A DNA stretch of 64,000 nt from Adiantum capillus-veneris (lineage: Eukaryota; Streptophyta; Polypodiopsida; Polypodiales; Pteridaceae): assembly GCA_014529385.2 (NCBI GenBank), contig CM043944.1:78697884-78761883 (forward strand), in the 5' to 3' direction. Position numbers and translations under genes: made by a program. This document shows positions 1 through 11,799 of the stretch, one piece after another; position 1 is the stretch's first letter; each line of letters opens with the position of its first letter. The notes below the pieces were generated by a model that ran no database searches, was not told where the DNA came from, and saw only the letters and a program-made list of their open reading frames with translations.

Positions 1-311
1 TCTGGAGATCAAGGGCAAGTCAATATAACCATGATCCATCAGCTTCATCTCTTGAATAGAGCTTACTTCCTATCTCTACGGCAGAAATCTTCTTTCTTGC
101 TTCTGCTTTATTAACTCAAAAACAAGACTGCTTTTAAAGCTTACAGCAGAGAGTCTTCTCTCTTGCTTCTGCTTTAAAACTCTAAAGCAAGACACCTCTA
201 TCTGTTATGAAATCAAAAACTTTAAAGCTTGCTACATCTTAATAAACTCTCTGCCTAGTTTTTTGGAAGGGTTTGAAAACCCACGTTTTTGTTTCTAGTG
301 TTGTTTGGTGG

Positions 312-1384
312 GTGTTTTGGTGTGGGGGGGGGGGGAGTCATCTCCCAGGTTTTCCCGTCTAGATCTTGTGAGGCTATGCCCGGCCTTTGACATGGTATCA
401 AAGCCTAGGCTTGATGCCACCTAGTGGATCCCGAGCACAAGGGGGCTGAATTAGGCTGCGTTTTTCAGCCAGTAGGAAGGCAAGTTCTGGCTGCGTTTAC
501 GTCTCGGAAATCACCCTTGGACCAGCATTTTTGCATCAAGAGGGGGTTGATCTGTCCCTGCTGCATTTTTGTCGCAAAAAAAGGCTGTGAACTTGCGTTT
601 TCAGACGGTTTTTGACCGAGGAGTGTTGCTGTTTTCTCAACGGGGAGTTGGACGAGATCTGATTCAAGGTGATTTGTGTGCGACAGTTCATGCCCGAAAC
701 CTTTGCAAGTTTTCAGCCCGCTGGTTGGAGACTTGTGTGCAACAAATGGGGGTACTTTTAACCAATTTCAGCTAGTGTACCTGCCCTTGCTAAGAAGATT
801 CGAGATCCCTTTCAATGGGAGGTTACTTTCAACCTTGGATCCTGGTTTGCACCGGTCTATGGTGGATTTCTCTCATGTCTTGCATCGACTTGATATGTTT
901 GAGGATGGTGTGGCATACGAGTCAAAGGTTGTCCATCTTTGGGATACTCGGGCACGACACATGTATGTTGGCTTCTGGCATTGTGAGCCGGCCTTTGGAG
1001 CAAGATGGCTCGACTAGTTCCTGGAGGGGGTGTGGCCGATCTCCAATTTTCCTATATCCTATGGCTATTGATGAGATGCCAACACGGCATGGTGTTTGAG
1101 CAACAGAGCTCTAGCTTGTACAGTTGACACAAGTTTCTAGAGCATAGCAAACACCGATGGCGGTTGTGCGCACTTGGTTGTCATTGGTGGACAAGATTGT
1201 CGATCATGGGCCCTACCGTTCTCTATATAGAGGAGTGATTGATGCAATGGCGGACTAAACTTGCAATTCCTCGTCACTCTTGAAGGCCCTAGATTCATGG
1301 GCTTGTTGTGTGCCAAGGATCTGAGAGGAGGTGTTAAGAGTTTTGGAGGTCATCTCCTAGGTTTTCCCATATAGATCTTGCGAG
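312..1384 (+). mobile_element. Possible small non-autonomous LTR element (TRIM-like)
   Basis: A 13-base primer-site-like sequence, TGGTATCAAAGCC at 393-405, differs at one base from the usual plant initiator-Met PBS. It follows a TG..CA stretch ending at 392. The ~39-bp sequence at 334-372 (GGAGTCATCTCCCAGG and onward) recurs at 1345-1384 with a few changes, just after a purine run (GAGAGGAGG, 1323-1331) and TGTT at 1332. PBS, purine tract and a repeated terminal segment in the right order suggest a short element with about 0.9 kb of interior. The interior has only short open frames and no recognisable gag or pol. The outer boundaries and a target duplication could not be fixed, so this may instead be a scrambled relic. 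Confidence 0.35.
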
Positions 1385-1705
1385 CAAAGGCTTTTGTGTT
1401 TGTGCTCAACCTTATGGGGCTTTTCTAGAGTCTAGACGTCAAGTTCCCCAAATTTGGTTCAATGAGCCACTTGTGTCCTTTTTGTTGGTTGCCCTTCATA
1501 TTCCCATTTATTTGGCATCAGTTGTTCACATGTGGGTTGGGCATTCTTGTTTAATTCCCTATGTAGGGAGGAGCAAGAAGTCCCATTCTAGTATTATATT
1601 ATAGAGTTGTGAGACTTGTAGTCAACTCTTGTGATAACAGAGTTTTTCCCCATGAAGCTTGAGCACACATTCTCTCTCTCTCCATCTTCTCTCTCTAACG
1701 TTTCT

Positions 1706-2333
1706 CTCCTCGTCGGATAGATCTTTCACGTCTCTTGGGATAGTTTCCTACGACGTTAAAATACCCTTCTTCTCGGGTGTGTGTGTGCGCGCGCGCGCTA
1801 ATAAAACGTGGAAAATGGTATAACCTTTCTATCACCCAAGTGTGGTAGATTGGTTATGCCATTTCCCTCTTGAATACCACGTCTTGAGTTCAACTCTCCT
1901 CGTCGGATAGATCTTTCACGTCTCTTGAGACAGTTTCCTAGGACGCTAAAATACTCTTCTTCTCATGTGTGTGCGTGTGTGTGTGCGCGCGCGCTAACAA
2001 AATGAGGAAAATGGTATAACCTTTCTATCACCCAAGTGTGGTAGATTGGTTATGCCATTTCCCTCTTAAATAACACGTCTTGAGTTCAACTCTCCTCGTC
2101 GGATAGATCTTTCAGGTCTCTTGAGATAGTTTCCTACAACGCTAAAATACTCTTCTTCTCATGTGTGTGTGTGTGTGTGTGCGCGCGCGCGCGCTCTAAC
2201 AAAACGAGGAAAATGGTATAACCTTTCTATCACCCAAGTGTGGTAGATTGGTTATGCCATTCGCTTGAGTTCAACTCTCCTCATCGGATAGATCTTTCAA
2301 GTCTCTTGGGATAGTTTCCTACGACGTTAAAAC
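1706..2333. repeat. Tandem repeat, four copies of a ~190-bp unit
   Basis: Copies begin with CTCCTCGTCGGATAG (or one-base variants) at 1706, 1896, 2092 and 2277, giving periods of 190, 196 and 185 bp. The last copy is cut short. Each of the first three units contains an alternating TG then CG dinucleotide run (near 1780, 1968 and 2163) whose length differs from copy to copy, followed by a conserved AT-rich stretch around GGTATAACCTTTCTATC. The copies are non-coding. Confidence 0.9.
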
Positions 2334-2350
2334 ACTCTTCTTCTTCTTCT

Positions 2351-2413
<63 letters not shown>

Positions 2414-2425
2414 CCCCCCCCCCCC
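2334..2425. repeat. Compound microsatellite (CTT)n(CT)n(C)n
   Basis: The last truncated unit of the 190-bp tandem array runs directly into CTT triplets, then about 60 bases of CT, then about 15 C. It is a pure simple repeat. Confidence 0.95.
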
Positions 2426-2554
2426 ACCAGCATCATCCCTCCATTGTACTTTGAGGAGGTTCCTTGATCTCGGAACCTATAATAAAGGCCCCATGAGAAA
2501 CTCTTTTAGGGAAATGTCAAACCACCAAATATGAACAAGGCCAAGGAAATGCTC

Positions 2555-2700
2555 CACGAACATATCAAGGGCACAACCTCAAGATAAACGTACAAAACGG
2601 CCACCATAGCGGTGTGATCTTCAAAATGTCCAATCTCAAGGGCGATAAATGTATAAAGTGAAGCCACTACAACGGTGTGATCCCCAAAATCTCCATAAAC
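2555..2700. repeat. Diverged short tandem repeat, ~63-70 bp period
   Basis: GGTGTGATCT at 2611 and GGTGTGATCC at 2674 sit in matching context (CACTAC or CACCAT before, CAAAAT after). CTCAAGGGC-type motifs recur upstream. There are two to three imperfect copies, with no coding content recognised. Confidence 0.5.
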
Positions 2701-2884
2701 TATCAAAAGAAATTACCATGACTCTCTTTGTTTTCAACAAAAACCTCTCAGATCTTCTAGCATATACATTTTCTGTAATCCGTGCAACGGAAGTGTTTAA
2801 GGATTTAGCTCAGATCTAGTACTCCGCACAAACACAAGGTTACTTTACTTCACTTGAAAAGAGAAACTGAACTGAGCACAATGA

Positions 2885-2887
<3 letters not shown>

Positions 2888-2929
<42 letters not shown>
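2888..2929. repeat. (GA)n microsatellite
   Basis: Uninterrupted GA dinucleotides for about 42 bases. Confidence 0.95.
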
Positions 2930-2930
<1 letters not shown>

Positions 2931-3009
2931 GACACAGCATGTCGGGTCCCAACCACCCTCAAGGGCCCGCTAGAGCAAGTACTTTCTTTATTTCTTGCAC
3001 AAATGCTGA

Positions 3010-3235
3010 TACAATGATGTTAAATGTTGAGATGCCGATGGGTACTTGGTGTAGATGCTTGGTACTGCTGAGATGCTGATAGGTACTGCGGTAGGTGTTG
3101 AGGGGTACTCCAGTAGGTGCTTGGTCCTTGAGAGGCTAAGTGTTGGGTACTGCGGGTGCTTGGTACTGCGGGTACTGTTGGTGTTTGGTACTTCGGGTCT
3201 GCGAGGCTACGGCTGGATACTAAAAACGCTAAGGT
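3010..3235. repeat. Degenerate GGTACT-rich minisatellite
   Basis: The plus strand is a patchwork of short recurring words (GGTACTGC, GGTGCTTGGTACT, GAGATGCTGA) with irregular spacing, as in a decayed minisatellite. The theme continues less regularly to about 3420 with CTGGGCTGAAAAC repeated at about 3347 and 3368. Confidence 0.55.
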
Positions 3236-4546
3236 CTGAATGCTGAAATCTGATGGCTAAACCGCTGATCTGCCACGGTGCTAGAGGCTGATGTTGTAGA
3301 TGGAAAACGCTGGTGATGCAAGGCTAAAAATGCTAACTGTTCTGGGCTGAAAACACTAACTGTCCTGGGCTGAAAACGCAGATGAGGTGCTGAGGAGACG
3401 CGGGCGATCTGGCCTGAAAACGTCAGGTACTTTGGGGGTGCTGATGAAGTGGGTACTTCAGTACCGACTTGCTCTCCTCCTCCTCTTGGTAGCACTGACC
3501 CAAGGCTGCCTATATAGAGCTGGGCGAGCAGTCCTTCTGAAATACTTAAATGCCATGCTAGAGGTGGTTCACACGCGGTAAAGTGCATATATGCTGGAAT
3601 GATTGTACTGTGCAAGAGAGGGTATGCAACTATGACCTGCCTGGACATGCACGTCCTCCTAGATGCTCACATAGGTGCTAGGCTAGGTCCTACGCTAACT
3701 ACGACTGACGCTAGACAACAGCAAAAGCTTGTCCGCGTGGCGCAAGTGCAGTGCACACGTGACACCACAAGACAATAGAACCATCAGCTCCATCGTGCAT
3801 AGTATTGACTAAATACCACCACGTCCCCACTAATGTCATCAGTGCCCCATAGTAGGTGTAGAGCTAGGTACTAACATATGCTCCCAAACACAACACACAC
3901 CACACACGCCCACACACACGAGCATACATCAACACAATGTTCAGCATGCTGAGTTTCTCTCACGACTCCAGAGATCAAGGGCAGACTCAACCATAATGAA
4001 GCCTAGCACTAAAAGAAGCCTTAAATCAGAAAAATTAGCACAAAAATGAGATAGTTGATGGGGCGTACGCGCAACAGATAGAAAGAATTAGCTTAATATC
4101 AACCAGTCGTAACTCGGACGAAAACTACAAAATGTGAAGTCTGCATGTCTGCTATACGACTAAAAAATATACCTAGATGAATCCAGGAAAAGCCCAGATT
4201 CACCCTTAAAGAAAAGTGCAAGGTATAAACTAGAGATAGTGGTCATTATCATTCCCTAAACTAGTCATTTTTCTTGTTTTTTGGAGCATATGAAGGCCCA
4301 TGAGCCACACTCTTGGAGAAAATCATTGTGTGGCGAAGGCCTAGGAAAGGCATACACATGACACTTCAACACTCTCTTTTGTGAATCAAAAGTACAAGAA
4401 AAAAGACCTTCCTAAAGAGGAAGCTAATAAATTCTCTCACACAAATTGGAGAAAGGTGATTTTACGATTCAACCAAAACTCAAGTTGATAAAGACATACC
4501 CAACTGTCAAGTCGATGATGCAGAAGTATAAAGCAACAAGGAGAGA

Positions 4547-4584
<38 letters not shown>

Positions 4585-5585
4585 CATGAACCGACCAAGC
4601 TTGGCAATGAATTGATGATAATACAATGGGGGACTACGTGTGCTTATAAAGCCACCTTGTAAATTGCCCTACCCAAACTTTGACAAATAAGTGAAATAAA
4701 TACCTAAAAGCCAAAATAAACAATGGGATCACATTGGGTCATTCACTTGAGATGCCATAACTTTAACACCCTCATTGCAACTCATAGTGGACATAAATAG
4801 TGAGACCAAGTCGATGAAGAAGCTACCATGGACACCCCAGCACCGGCCGGAATAACTGAATGCCTCGATTATGCTACCCACAACTTTTTACCTTGGAAGA
4901 ATGCCATATTGAGCATCAGTTACCTTGTAGAACATTGAGTTGTAGACTACACTACATCCAAGAATCCCCATTCGTGTGAACTGTGAACACATCACGTCCA
5001 AACTTTCCAGACAATGAACTTTGAAACACATCCTGTCCATAACCGACCAACAACAATGGATTGGCGCGCACATCCGTAGTGTTTTAGATACGTCTGATTG
5101 GTTCCCTGTCAGATGCATGTGCATTGAACTTCGACCCACGGGTTCAAACACCAATAACTTGAACTCCAACACAAGGGTCCAAACTATTTATAGGGAGCAT
5201 TGCTTGCCACTCACAAGCCTCTCTTTGGCTAAAGCTAGTGGCGGCAACTACCTTCTGACTAAAAATCTGGCGTCATGGCCACTGTAGTCGCCGTCACGTG
5301 TGCCATGCCGATCTCTAGTTTTGCCATCCTTGTCAAACTTTCCTTTGCCTCTCTCCTCTAGCAAACTCGTGTATTTGCTTTTGGCTTCACAATTCCAAGC
5401 CAAACAAACTGACGGCTTCCTTGGGAACTTTGACCATGCATAGGCTTCTAGCTCAGCGGTGGTCGATCCATTTTCCATAGCCGATAGTTGGATTTGGTTA
5501 TAGTTCTCCACGATCAGTCCCCCATGACTACCATGAGCAAAAGACCCAATACACAATGACAAGATGGTGGAAGTGAGTACCCCCT
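3236..5585. other. Stretch without a recognisable gene
   Basis: No frame longer than about 140 codons and no protein family recognised. Visible items are a (GA)n tract at 4541-4582, an AC-rich stretch near 3890-3920, and a TATATAG box on both strands near 3512 that could belong to an old LTR. I see nothing else supportable here. Confidence 0.6.
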
Positions 5586-6099
5586 AGGCCTATAAATAGG
5601 TGCCCAAGGGGAGATAGGGCAAGGCCCGATAAAATTCCCCACAACCCAGCAGAAAAATGATATATGGAATTATATGTGGGCGCCCGGACAAAAGTGGGTG
5701 GCCGGCCCCAAACTCACGCGGCTAGACTAGGTACAACCTAGACTATGGGTGGCCAGCCCGGAGACATACTAGCCGTGCAAGTATGCCCTAGACCTGTGAA
5801 GCAGCAAAGTGGTGTAAGTCTAACACCCCCTCTCAGCACCCGATGCTAAACAAACCGGAAGATGTGAGGCAAATGATGAAGATGTCTGCTGCGATGTCCA
5901 CTGAAGGACAATACTCCATGAGTGTAGCAGCAGTTTGGGGTATCTCGACCACCGAGAGATCTCCATGGTAAAGTGTTGTCACGAGCAGTGTAGCAAATTG
6001 ACGTACTCCGCCGATACAGTGTGAAGATACAGCATGAAGGTCCCGAACTAAGTGTAAAAACAAAAGAAGTGCCAATAGACCTGCAAGTGCCCTGCCCAA
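5586..6099 (-). mobile_element. Relic 3' end of a Ty1/copia-like element
   Basis: On the minus strand a purine run (GAGAGGGGG, 5834-5826) is followed directly by TGTTAGACTTACACC from 5825, the usual polypurine tract to 3' LTR junction. A TATA-like CTATTTATAG lies further into the putative LTR (5600-5591). Just upstream on the minus strand a frame ends with ADIF and CLTSS-like words, resembling the tail of copia RNase H (ADIFTK). The far LTR end is not recognised. The junction is fairly convincing; the copia assignment rests on a short degenerate peptide. Confidence 0.4.
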
Positions 6100-7598
6100 T
6101 AGGATCTGTGGTGTGTAGTCAAACCGTCTGGAGAAAATGGAGAAGCCCAGGGACTATCATGAGAATGATCGAAAGCCTGTCAATGCATGAACCTGCAACC
6201 CAATGTGGCCAGGTGGCTAAGCTGTGTAAAACTCCAAGAAGGCCAGATATAGTAATCTGCGCCATAAACCTCCTCCGAATTAAGGAAAGCAAGACTAAAC
6301 AGTCTGCATTGTAGAAGCTACCGTAAGCTGCACCAGTCACCGAGAGACCGCACGGATCACCAACGGATGGTGTCCTGTCAATAGATAGGATAATCCAAGA
6401 TGAGGGGAACGCCAGACTCAACAGTCTACGCTGTGAAGGGCCTCTGAGAAGAGGTGTGGTCAGACCAAGCTGTCTACACCGTAATCATCCTGTATGAAGA
6501 AGGGAAGTCAGCCTGAGAAGTCTGCGCTATGAATGATCTCTGAGAAGAGGACAAGCCATACAAATGTGTCTGCGCCGTCTTGCTTGTATCTCCTGCCTCC
6601 AATCCTCCGTTGTCAACCAAAACAGAATCCGCGCCAACAACGCCACCAAACCGCAACTCGGTGTGGCTCTCAAGGTGAATGAGCTAGGAGTGGCCTACTG
6701 CCCAGGTCGGTCTGTCGTAAGGTTGTCGAGGGTGAGTGTAAGAAACTCTGAAGGTAGCAATCTAAATGATCAGGAGTGTAGAAGAGCAACTGCACTACCA
6801 TCCAAGCCAAGCTCCGGGTGAGTCCGGATGTAGTCGTGGGATGCCTGAACTCCCGCATCTTGCGGGTAAACTCTCCAAGAGAGTCCAAAGCACTAAAGTC
6901 CCACTCCAGTCTGTAGAGCCAAGCAATGAACTTGTCCAAGAAGAGATCCAAGATCCTCTCCCTAAGTCCATGTAGATGCTCCTGTGTAAGCAAGGGACCT
7001 GACGTGTCGAGGTCAAGTGGTAAGTGTCAGTCCACCCAAGATGGTGGTGTCCTCTCTGGGGAAGTCAGAATCCCATATGCCATGAGCATGGCCATATCTC
7101 GTGTGAACTCCTCAGCTGAGTGCATAGGTGTGTCCATAGAAAACCACAACTCACCACCACCTCTAGAGTGCGCAACCACCAAATGATGGCTGGAATGAAT
7201 GGATCTCCCAAGGATCGTACGCCCGTAGATGATCAAGCCGATGTCGAAGATACCGTGTACTTCAGCAGTCATTGAGAGACCGTACGCACCACCACCGGAT
7301 GGTGTCCTGGCAAGAGGTAACTTCATCCTCTGTGAAAAACACAAGCCAGGTGTCTGCTGTCCACCCAAAAACACAACTGCAAGGTGATGAAAACGCTGCT
7401 GTCCAGCGATTTTCAGCGTGCTCATACGCTCTAGGCAGGGTCCAGAGCAGTGCAGAGGGTGTAGGGAAGGTGTGTCAACAACACAAAGTGACCAATAAAA
7501 CCGTCGAAAATGGGCTGAAAACCCAAAAACGCACATGAAGGTCAAAAACACAAATGAATCTGGAGGGGTTTTCCGTGACAAAGATGTCCAGAAATGGT
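6100..7598. other. Unrecognised, repeat-derived stretch
   Basis: No known protein domain seen. A ~48-bp segment (around GAGAGACCG and CGGATGGTGTCCTG) occurs at 6335-6382 and again at 7266-7313, so the region holds a diverged internal duplication. Several minus-strand frames of 80 to 250 codons exist, but the longest (7027-7800) overlaps the LTR that starts at 7599 and is probably fortuitous. Confidence 0.4.
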
Positions 7599-8158
7599 TG
7601 TCACAAATGGGTAACGTGGCAGTAGATACACTCTCCCTGGCAGGCAGGCCCGAAAAATCCGCAGACAGGTTGACGTGGCAGTGTACGGATTCCGTGATTT
7701 GCGGCGGGAAAAGCGTTGACAGGCTGGTACGGAATTCCGCTTTTTGTGCTGGACTGTACAACAGCTTTGCTTTTGCGCAAGGAATTTCTACGCAAGCCAT
7801 AATTTGGGAAGCTTTTGGGCTTTGCTTTATTTTAAGCCTTTTTTTTAAAGAGATAGCAACTTTTGGGGCTCTGTTTTTGGCATCCCTTGTAAACCTTTAA
7901 ATAAGTGGGTTGGGTTCCCACTCTGCAGAGCATCTGGACGCAGAGTCTGAGAGTGAGACCCCTCCCACTCCTTGTACTTTGAGTTACAGATTAATACAAA
8001 AAGAAATACCGAAAGGGGCGCCAGTCCTTGGGGCCAATATCTCTAGGCACGGAACTCCGCTGGGCCGTGTCGAATCAATTGTGAATTGTGAACTGTTTTG
8101 AAGTGAATCTCTGTTGTGTCGCAATAGAATCTTGACTTAGTGTCCAAGTTTGTTACGG
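7599..8158 (+). repeat. 5' LTR of the chromovirus
   Basis: Begins TGTCACAAATGGG and is repeated at 14035. It holds a TATA-like CCTTTAAATAAG near 7894-7906. Its right edge is set by the PBS at 8159; the expected CA end is not intact. Confidence 0.88.
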
Positions 8159-8170
8159 TGGTATCAGAGC
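8159..8170 (+). other. Primer binding site, initiator tRNA-Met type
   Basis: TGGTATCAGAGC directly follows the 5' LTR, an exact match to the usual plant LTR-element PBS. Confidence 0.9.
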
Positions 8171-8222
8171 ACGGCCGATTTCTCTTCTATCGAAAAATCC
8201 GATCCTTTTTCTCGCAACACTT

Positions 8223-9745
8223 ATGGATTCAAACAGAGATCAGTCGAGTTCCTCTGCATCTGGGGATGCGGGAAGATATCACAAAGAAGATTCTCACGAG
8301 TACGGCCCGCCTTGGCCTACTCAGGCGGAGATTGAAGAGATGGAGCATCGACAATTGGTTGACTATGCGACAAAGATGATGATCAACCTTGCGAAGAATC
8401 CAAAATTTGCAAAATTTTGCCTTTTGACGAAGTGCACTCTAAACGGCGTAAGGCCACAGGACCACCTCAAACCGGCACTCAAGAAACCTCCTACTCCGAG
8501 GAAGTTTACAGAGCAAGAATTAGAATAGGTGGTTGATACAGGAATTACCCAGCTTTTTGACGCAACCAACAAAGCCAAAAAGCACGACAAAAAGCAGAAG
8601 AAAAGCACTTACTTCCCAGGTTATTTGGGTCGTCGATCTACTTTTGTCTCGGCACGAAAGCAAAAGAAGCATGTGCATTTGAAGAAGTGTCCAATTCTTC
8701 TTCTTCTTCTTCTTCTTCTTCTTCTTCTTCTGACAGTTCTTCTAGCTCTTCTGACTCGCACGAAGAAGACAGGAAAGGGAAAAAGCAAAGCAAAAAGCAA
8801 AGCTTCGGAAAGGGTAAGAAAAAGGCAAAGAAGCCTAAGGTTCGCCCAGTTTCTGACAGTTTTATAGAGGACTCGTCTTCAGATAGTCCGGACTCCGATG
8901 ACCATAGATTTTATGCAAAGAAAAAGAATTTCTATAAAGCCAACCAATATGATTTTCTAGAGGATAAAAGCAAGAAAGTTCGAGAATTTAAAGAAGGTGG
9001 ACAGTCAATTAAATTTGACACTTTTTTCTGGATTCTAAGATGCTTCGAGAGCTTTGGCCTTCATACAACAGTTTGATATAGCTTTCTCTGAGGACATTAC
9101 TCACAGCACTCCAAGATTCGGAGGGCTACCTCTTACTTCAAGGGAAAGGGAAATGCTCGAACATGGTGGTCCACTCTTCTACTGAAGAAGAAAATGCCAG
9201 TTAAATGGCAGAAATTTAAAAGGCTTTTTATTTCTTCTTGGTTGACTCGGGAGGACGAACGCGACATACGAACTGCTTGGAACCATCTCCGGATGACCAA
9301 GAAAGATACCTTGGACGCACATTGCGAGAGATTTTGGAGCTCTTTTCTATCTGCTTCTTCATTTAAGAAGATCTCGTTTAAAGAACAAATTGAGCGGTTT
9401 ACCTTGGGACTTCCTACGGAGATCCGAGATCACTGCTTAGAGCAAAAGTCGAATTCTATTCAAGGACTGATGAGTCATGCAAAACGGGGTTTTGCCATAC
9501 ACTCAGGCAGTTTCACTTACCCCACAGATGAGATAATGATGCAGAAAACAGAGCAGACTTCTAAATGAAAGTAGAAAGAAGAAGAGCCCCCAAGATCAGA
9601 AAGATAAGGATGCACGACCCCAGCTCACTCCTCGGGAGGGAGCCAACTACATCAAAGAGGGGAAGTGTTTTGGATGCCGGGAACAAGGACACATCTCCGC
9701 GAAGTGCCTCAAAAAGGCACAGAAAGAACAAGATGAAGAAAGGCC
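8223..9745 (+). pseudogene. gag of the chromovirus (frameshifted)
   Basis: The structural capsid and nucleocapsid protein of the element. The first ATG at 8223 opens about 100 codons ending in a TAG. Coding potential then continues in other frames through a Lys-rich segment and a run of serines encoded by a (TCT)n tract (about 8693-8732). A capsid-like segment at 9194-9568 follows (VKWQKFKRLF, QIERFTLGLP). A CCHC nucleocapsid knuckle is visible at 9666-9707 (CFGCREQGHISAKC, spacing C-2-C-4-H-4-C). At least three frame changes are needed, so no intact Gag can be made. The serine-rich tract is shared with the gypsy gag at 43-44 kb, suggesting one lineage. Confidence 0.85.
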
Positions 9746-9778
9746 AAAGAGTTCAAAAGCAGCTGAGGAACGTGGACG

Positions 9779-10120
9779 ATGAAAGCAAGACTAGTTCCAG
9801 ATTGCATGGGTACTGACCCAAGCACGATTGATGAGAGTACAGAACTTTGTCGAGCTTGGGGCAAAGTGAAAGATCAAGAAGCCCTGATTTTCTTTGATGG
9901 AGGAGCCAAGGCCAACTTCATTTTACCTGAATTGGCGACGCGGCTCGAGATTACACCCGATTGGATGGGACCACAAGCAGAGGCAGTTCTAGCGGCACCA
10001 GGCAGGGACAGCCATTACACCTGTCATTGGCAAACTTCGGTTGCATTGTCAAGGGTATTTGGGGCACGAGGACTTCTACATAATGCCCTTGGAAGGTTGT
10101 GACATCCTCTTAGGAATTCC
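9779..10120 (+). pseudogene. Aspartic protease domain
   Basis: The frame contains FFDGGAKANF at about 9890-9920 in the place of the retroelement protease active site, followed by an ELATRLEI-like helix as in gypsy proteases. The catalytic triad is normally D-S/T-G; here it reads D-G-G (Asp codon 9896-9898), so activity is doubtful. The frame breaks again after about 107 codons. It is homologous to the protease at 42.3-42.6 kb, which has a different substitution at the same site. Confidence 0.75.
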
Positions 10121-10339
10121 CTCATACCATAAGAACAACGTCGTGGTCGATTATCGGGCAAAGAAAGCGACACTAAGGGCCGAACCATTGTACTTGATGT
10201 GAAACTTAAGGACGAGTCTGTCCCTATTGTATTGGCTTCGGCCATTTCAAAATTAATGAAATCCAGTCTGACACTCATGCCAATTGCTCTTTTGAGGCCT
10301 GCCAGGCGAGTTGCCACCAGCTCGTCCTTAGGATCATAT

Positions 10340-11640
10340 CATTAATCTGATACCTGGAAGCACACCACCGAACCGGCCACCTTACCATGTGAGCCGAGCC
10401 CAGAATGAAGAGATTATGAACCAAGTGAAAGACCTCTTGGAAAAGGGTCTTATCCGACCGAGTACTTCACTGCTCTCTGGTGTTGTTGGTTTTGAAGAAA
10501 GACGGATCTTGGAGAATGTGCATTGACCTATAGAGCTCCAACAAAATCACCATCAAGAACAGATTTCTGATTCCTAGGATTGATGATATTCTAGACCAAC
10601 TACAGGGATCCTCTTGTTTCAGCAGGATCGATTTAAAGAGCGGATATCATCAGATCCGAATTGCGCTGGGAGATGTCTACAAGACAGCTTTTCGGACAAC
10701 CTTCGGTTTATTCGAGTTTTTGGTGATGCCTTTTGGGCTTACCGATGCTCCAGCGACCTTTAACCGAATGATGAACAAGATTTTCAAAGAGTACAAATCT
10801 TTTGTGGGCACTTTCTTTGATGACATTATTGTTTTCTCCAAGGATGAGGCAGAACATAGACGACATCTACTACAAGTCTTTCAGGCACTGCGGGATCACA
10901 AGTTAGTGATCAATGCAAAGAAGAGTGATTCTTTCCTACCAGAGATACACTTTTTGGGACACATTGTCTCAGCAGAGCAGGAGTGCAGATGGATCCGGCC
11001 AAGATAGAGACTATCCGTGATTGGCCCGATTTGAAGAATGTCCATGAAGTTAGAAGCTTCTTAGGCTTATGTTCTTACTACCGGTGGTTCATTAGAAGTT
11101 TGCAGAGGTTGCTTCCCCTTTGCATATTTTGACACAGAAAGGAGTCCCTTTCTCGTGGGGACCCACAGAGGTGACTGCCTTCCAGACATTGAAAGAGAAA
11201 TTGACTACAGGACCAGTTTTGACTTTGCCGGATGTGCAGATGTCATTCGAAGTATATTGTGATGCTTGTGGTCGTAGTCTGGGTGCGGTCTTAATGCAAG
11301 AAGGCCATGTCATTGCCTAAGAGAGCCGATTGTTCTCAAGGCCAGAATTGACAGCACAGATATATGAGAGAAAGCTTTTGGCGGTTATCCATGCTCTTAC
11401 TCAGTGGCGACATTACCTACTCGGAGCCGATTTTACGGTCTTCACAGATCACCTGAGTTTACGCTACTTCTTGTCACAGAAGCAGCTATCGAAAAAGTAG
11501 ATACGCTGGGCGAACATCTTGTCACATTTTCACGTCTAGATTGTCCATGTGCAGGGACAGAAGAACTTGGTGGCGGATGCTTTGTCCCGGAAACCGTCGC
11601 AACTGGCTATTTCAGCGATACATCATAGAAGCTTCGAGGA
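10340..11640 (+). pseudogene. Reverse transcriptase and RNase H domains
   Basis: RT motifs in order: an RPSTS segment near 10460, RIDLKSGYHQIRI near 10626-10660, VMPFGLTDAPATFNR from 10720, and the catalytic TFFDDIIVF near 10810-10836. After a thumb region with LGH, RNase H follows with FEVYCDAC near 11247, YERKLLAV near 11365, a TDH motif near 11450 and VADALSRK near 11570. Together these are the usual Ty3/gypsy RT-RNase H. Several frameshifts (near 10480-10530, 10980 and 11060) and stops (for example TAA near 11318) inactivate it. The FFDD form of the active site is a normal gypsy variant. Confidence 0.9.
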
Positions 11641-11799
11641 TATGGTCGACCAGTATGCCACAGATACAGATTTTGCAAATATTTTCACTCGAATATGGAA
11701 TGGGGAGTTAGTAGCGGGATATTCCATTCGGGATGGCTACTTGATGAAGAAAACGATGTTGTGCATTACACAGCCGTTGAGGAAAAAGGTTTTAACCGA

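Noticed and set aside
7027-7800. A 257-codon minus-strand open frame
   Set aside because: It overlaps the LTR beginning at 7599, is on the opposite strand to the element, and matches no known domain. More likely fortuitous.
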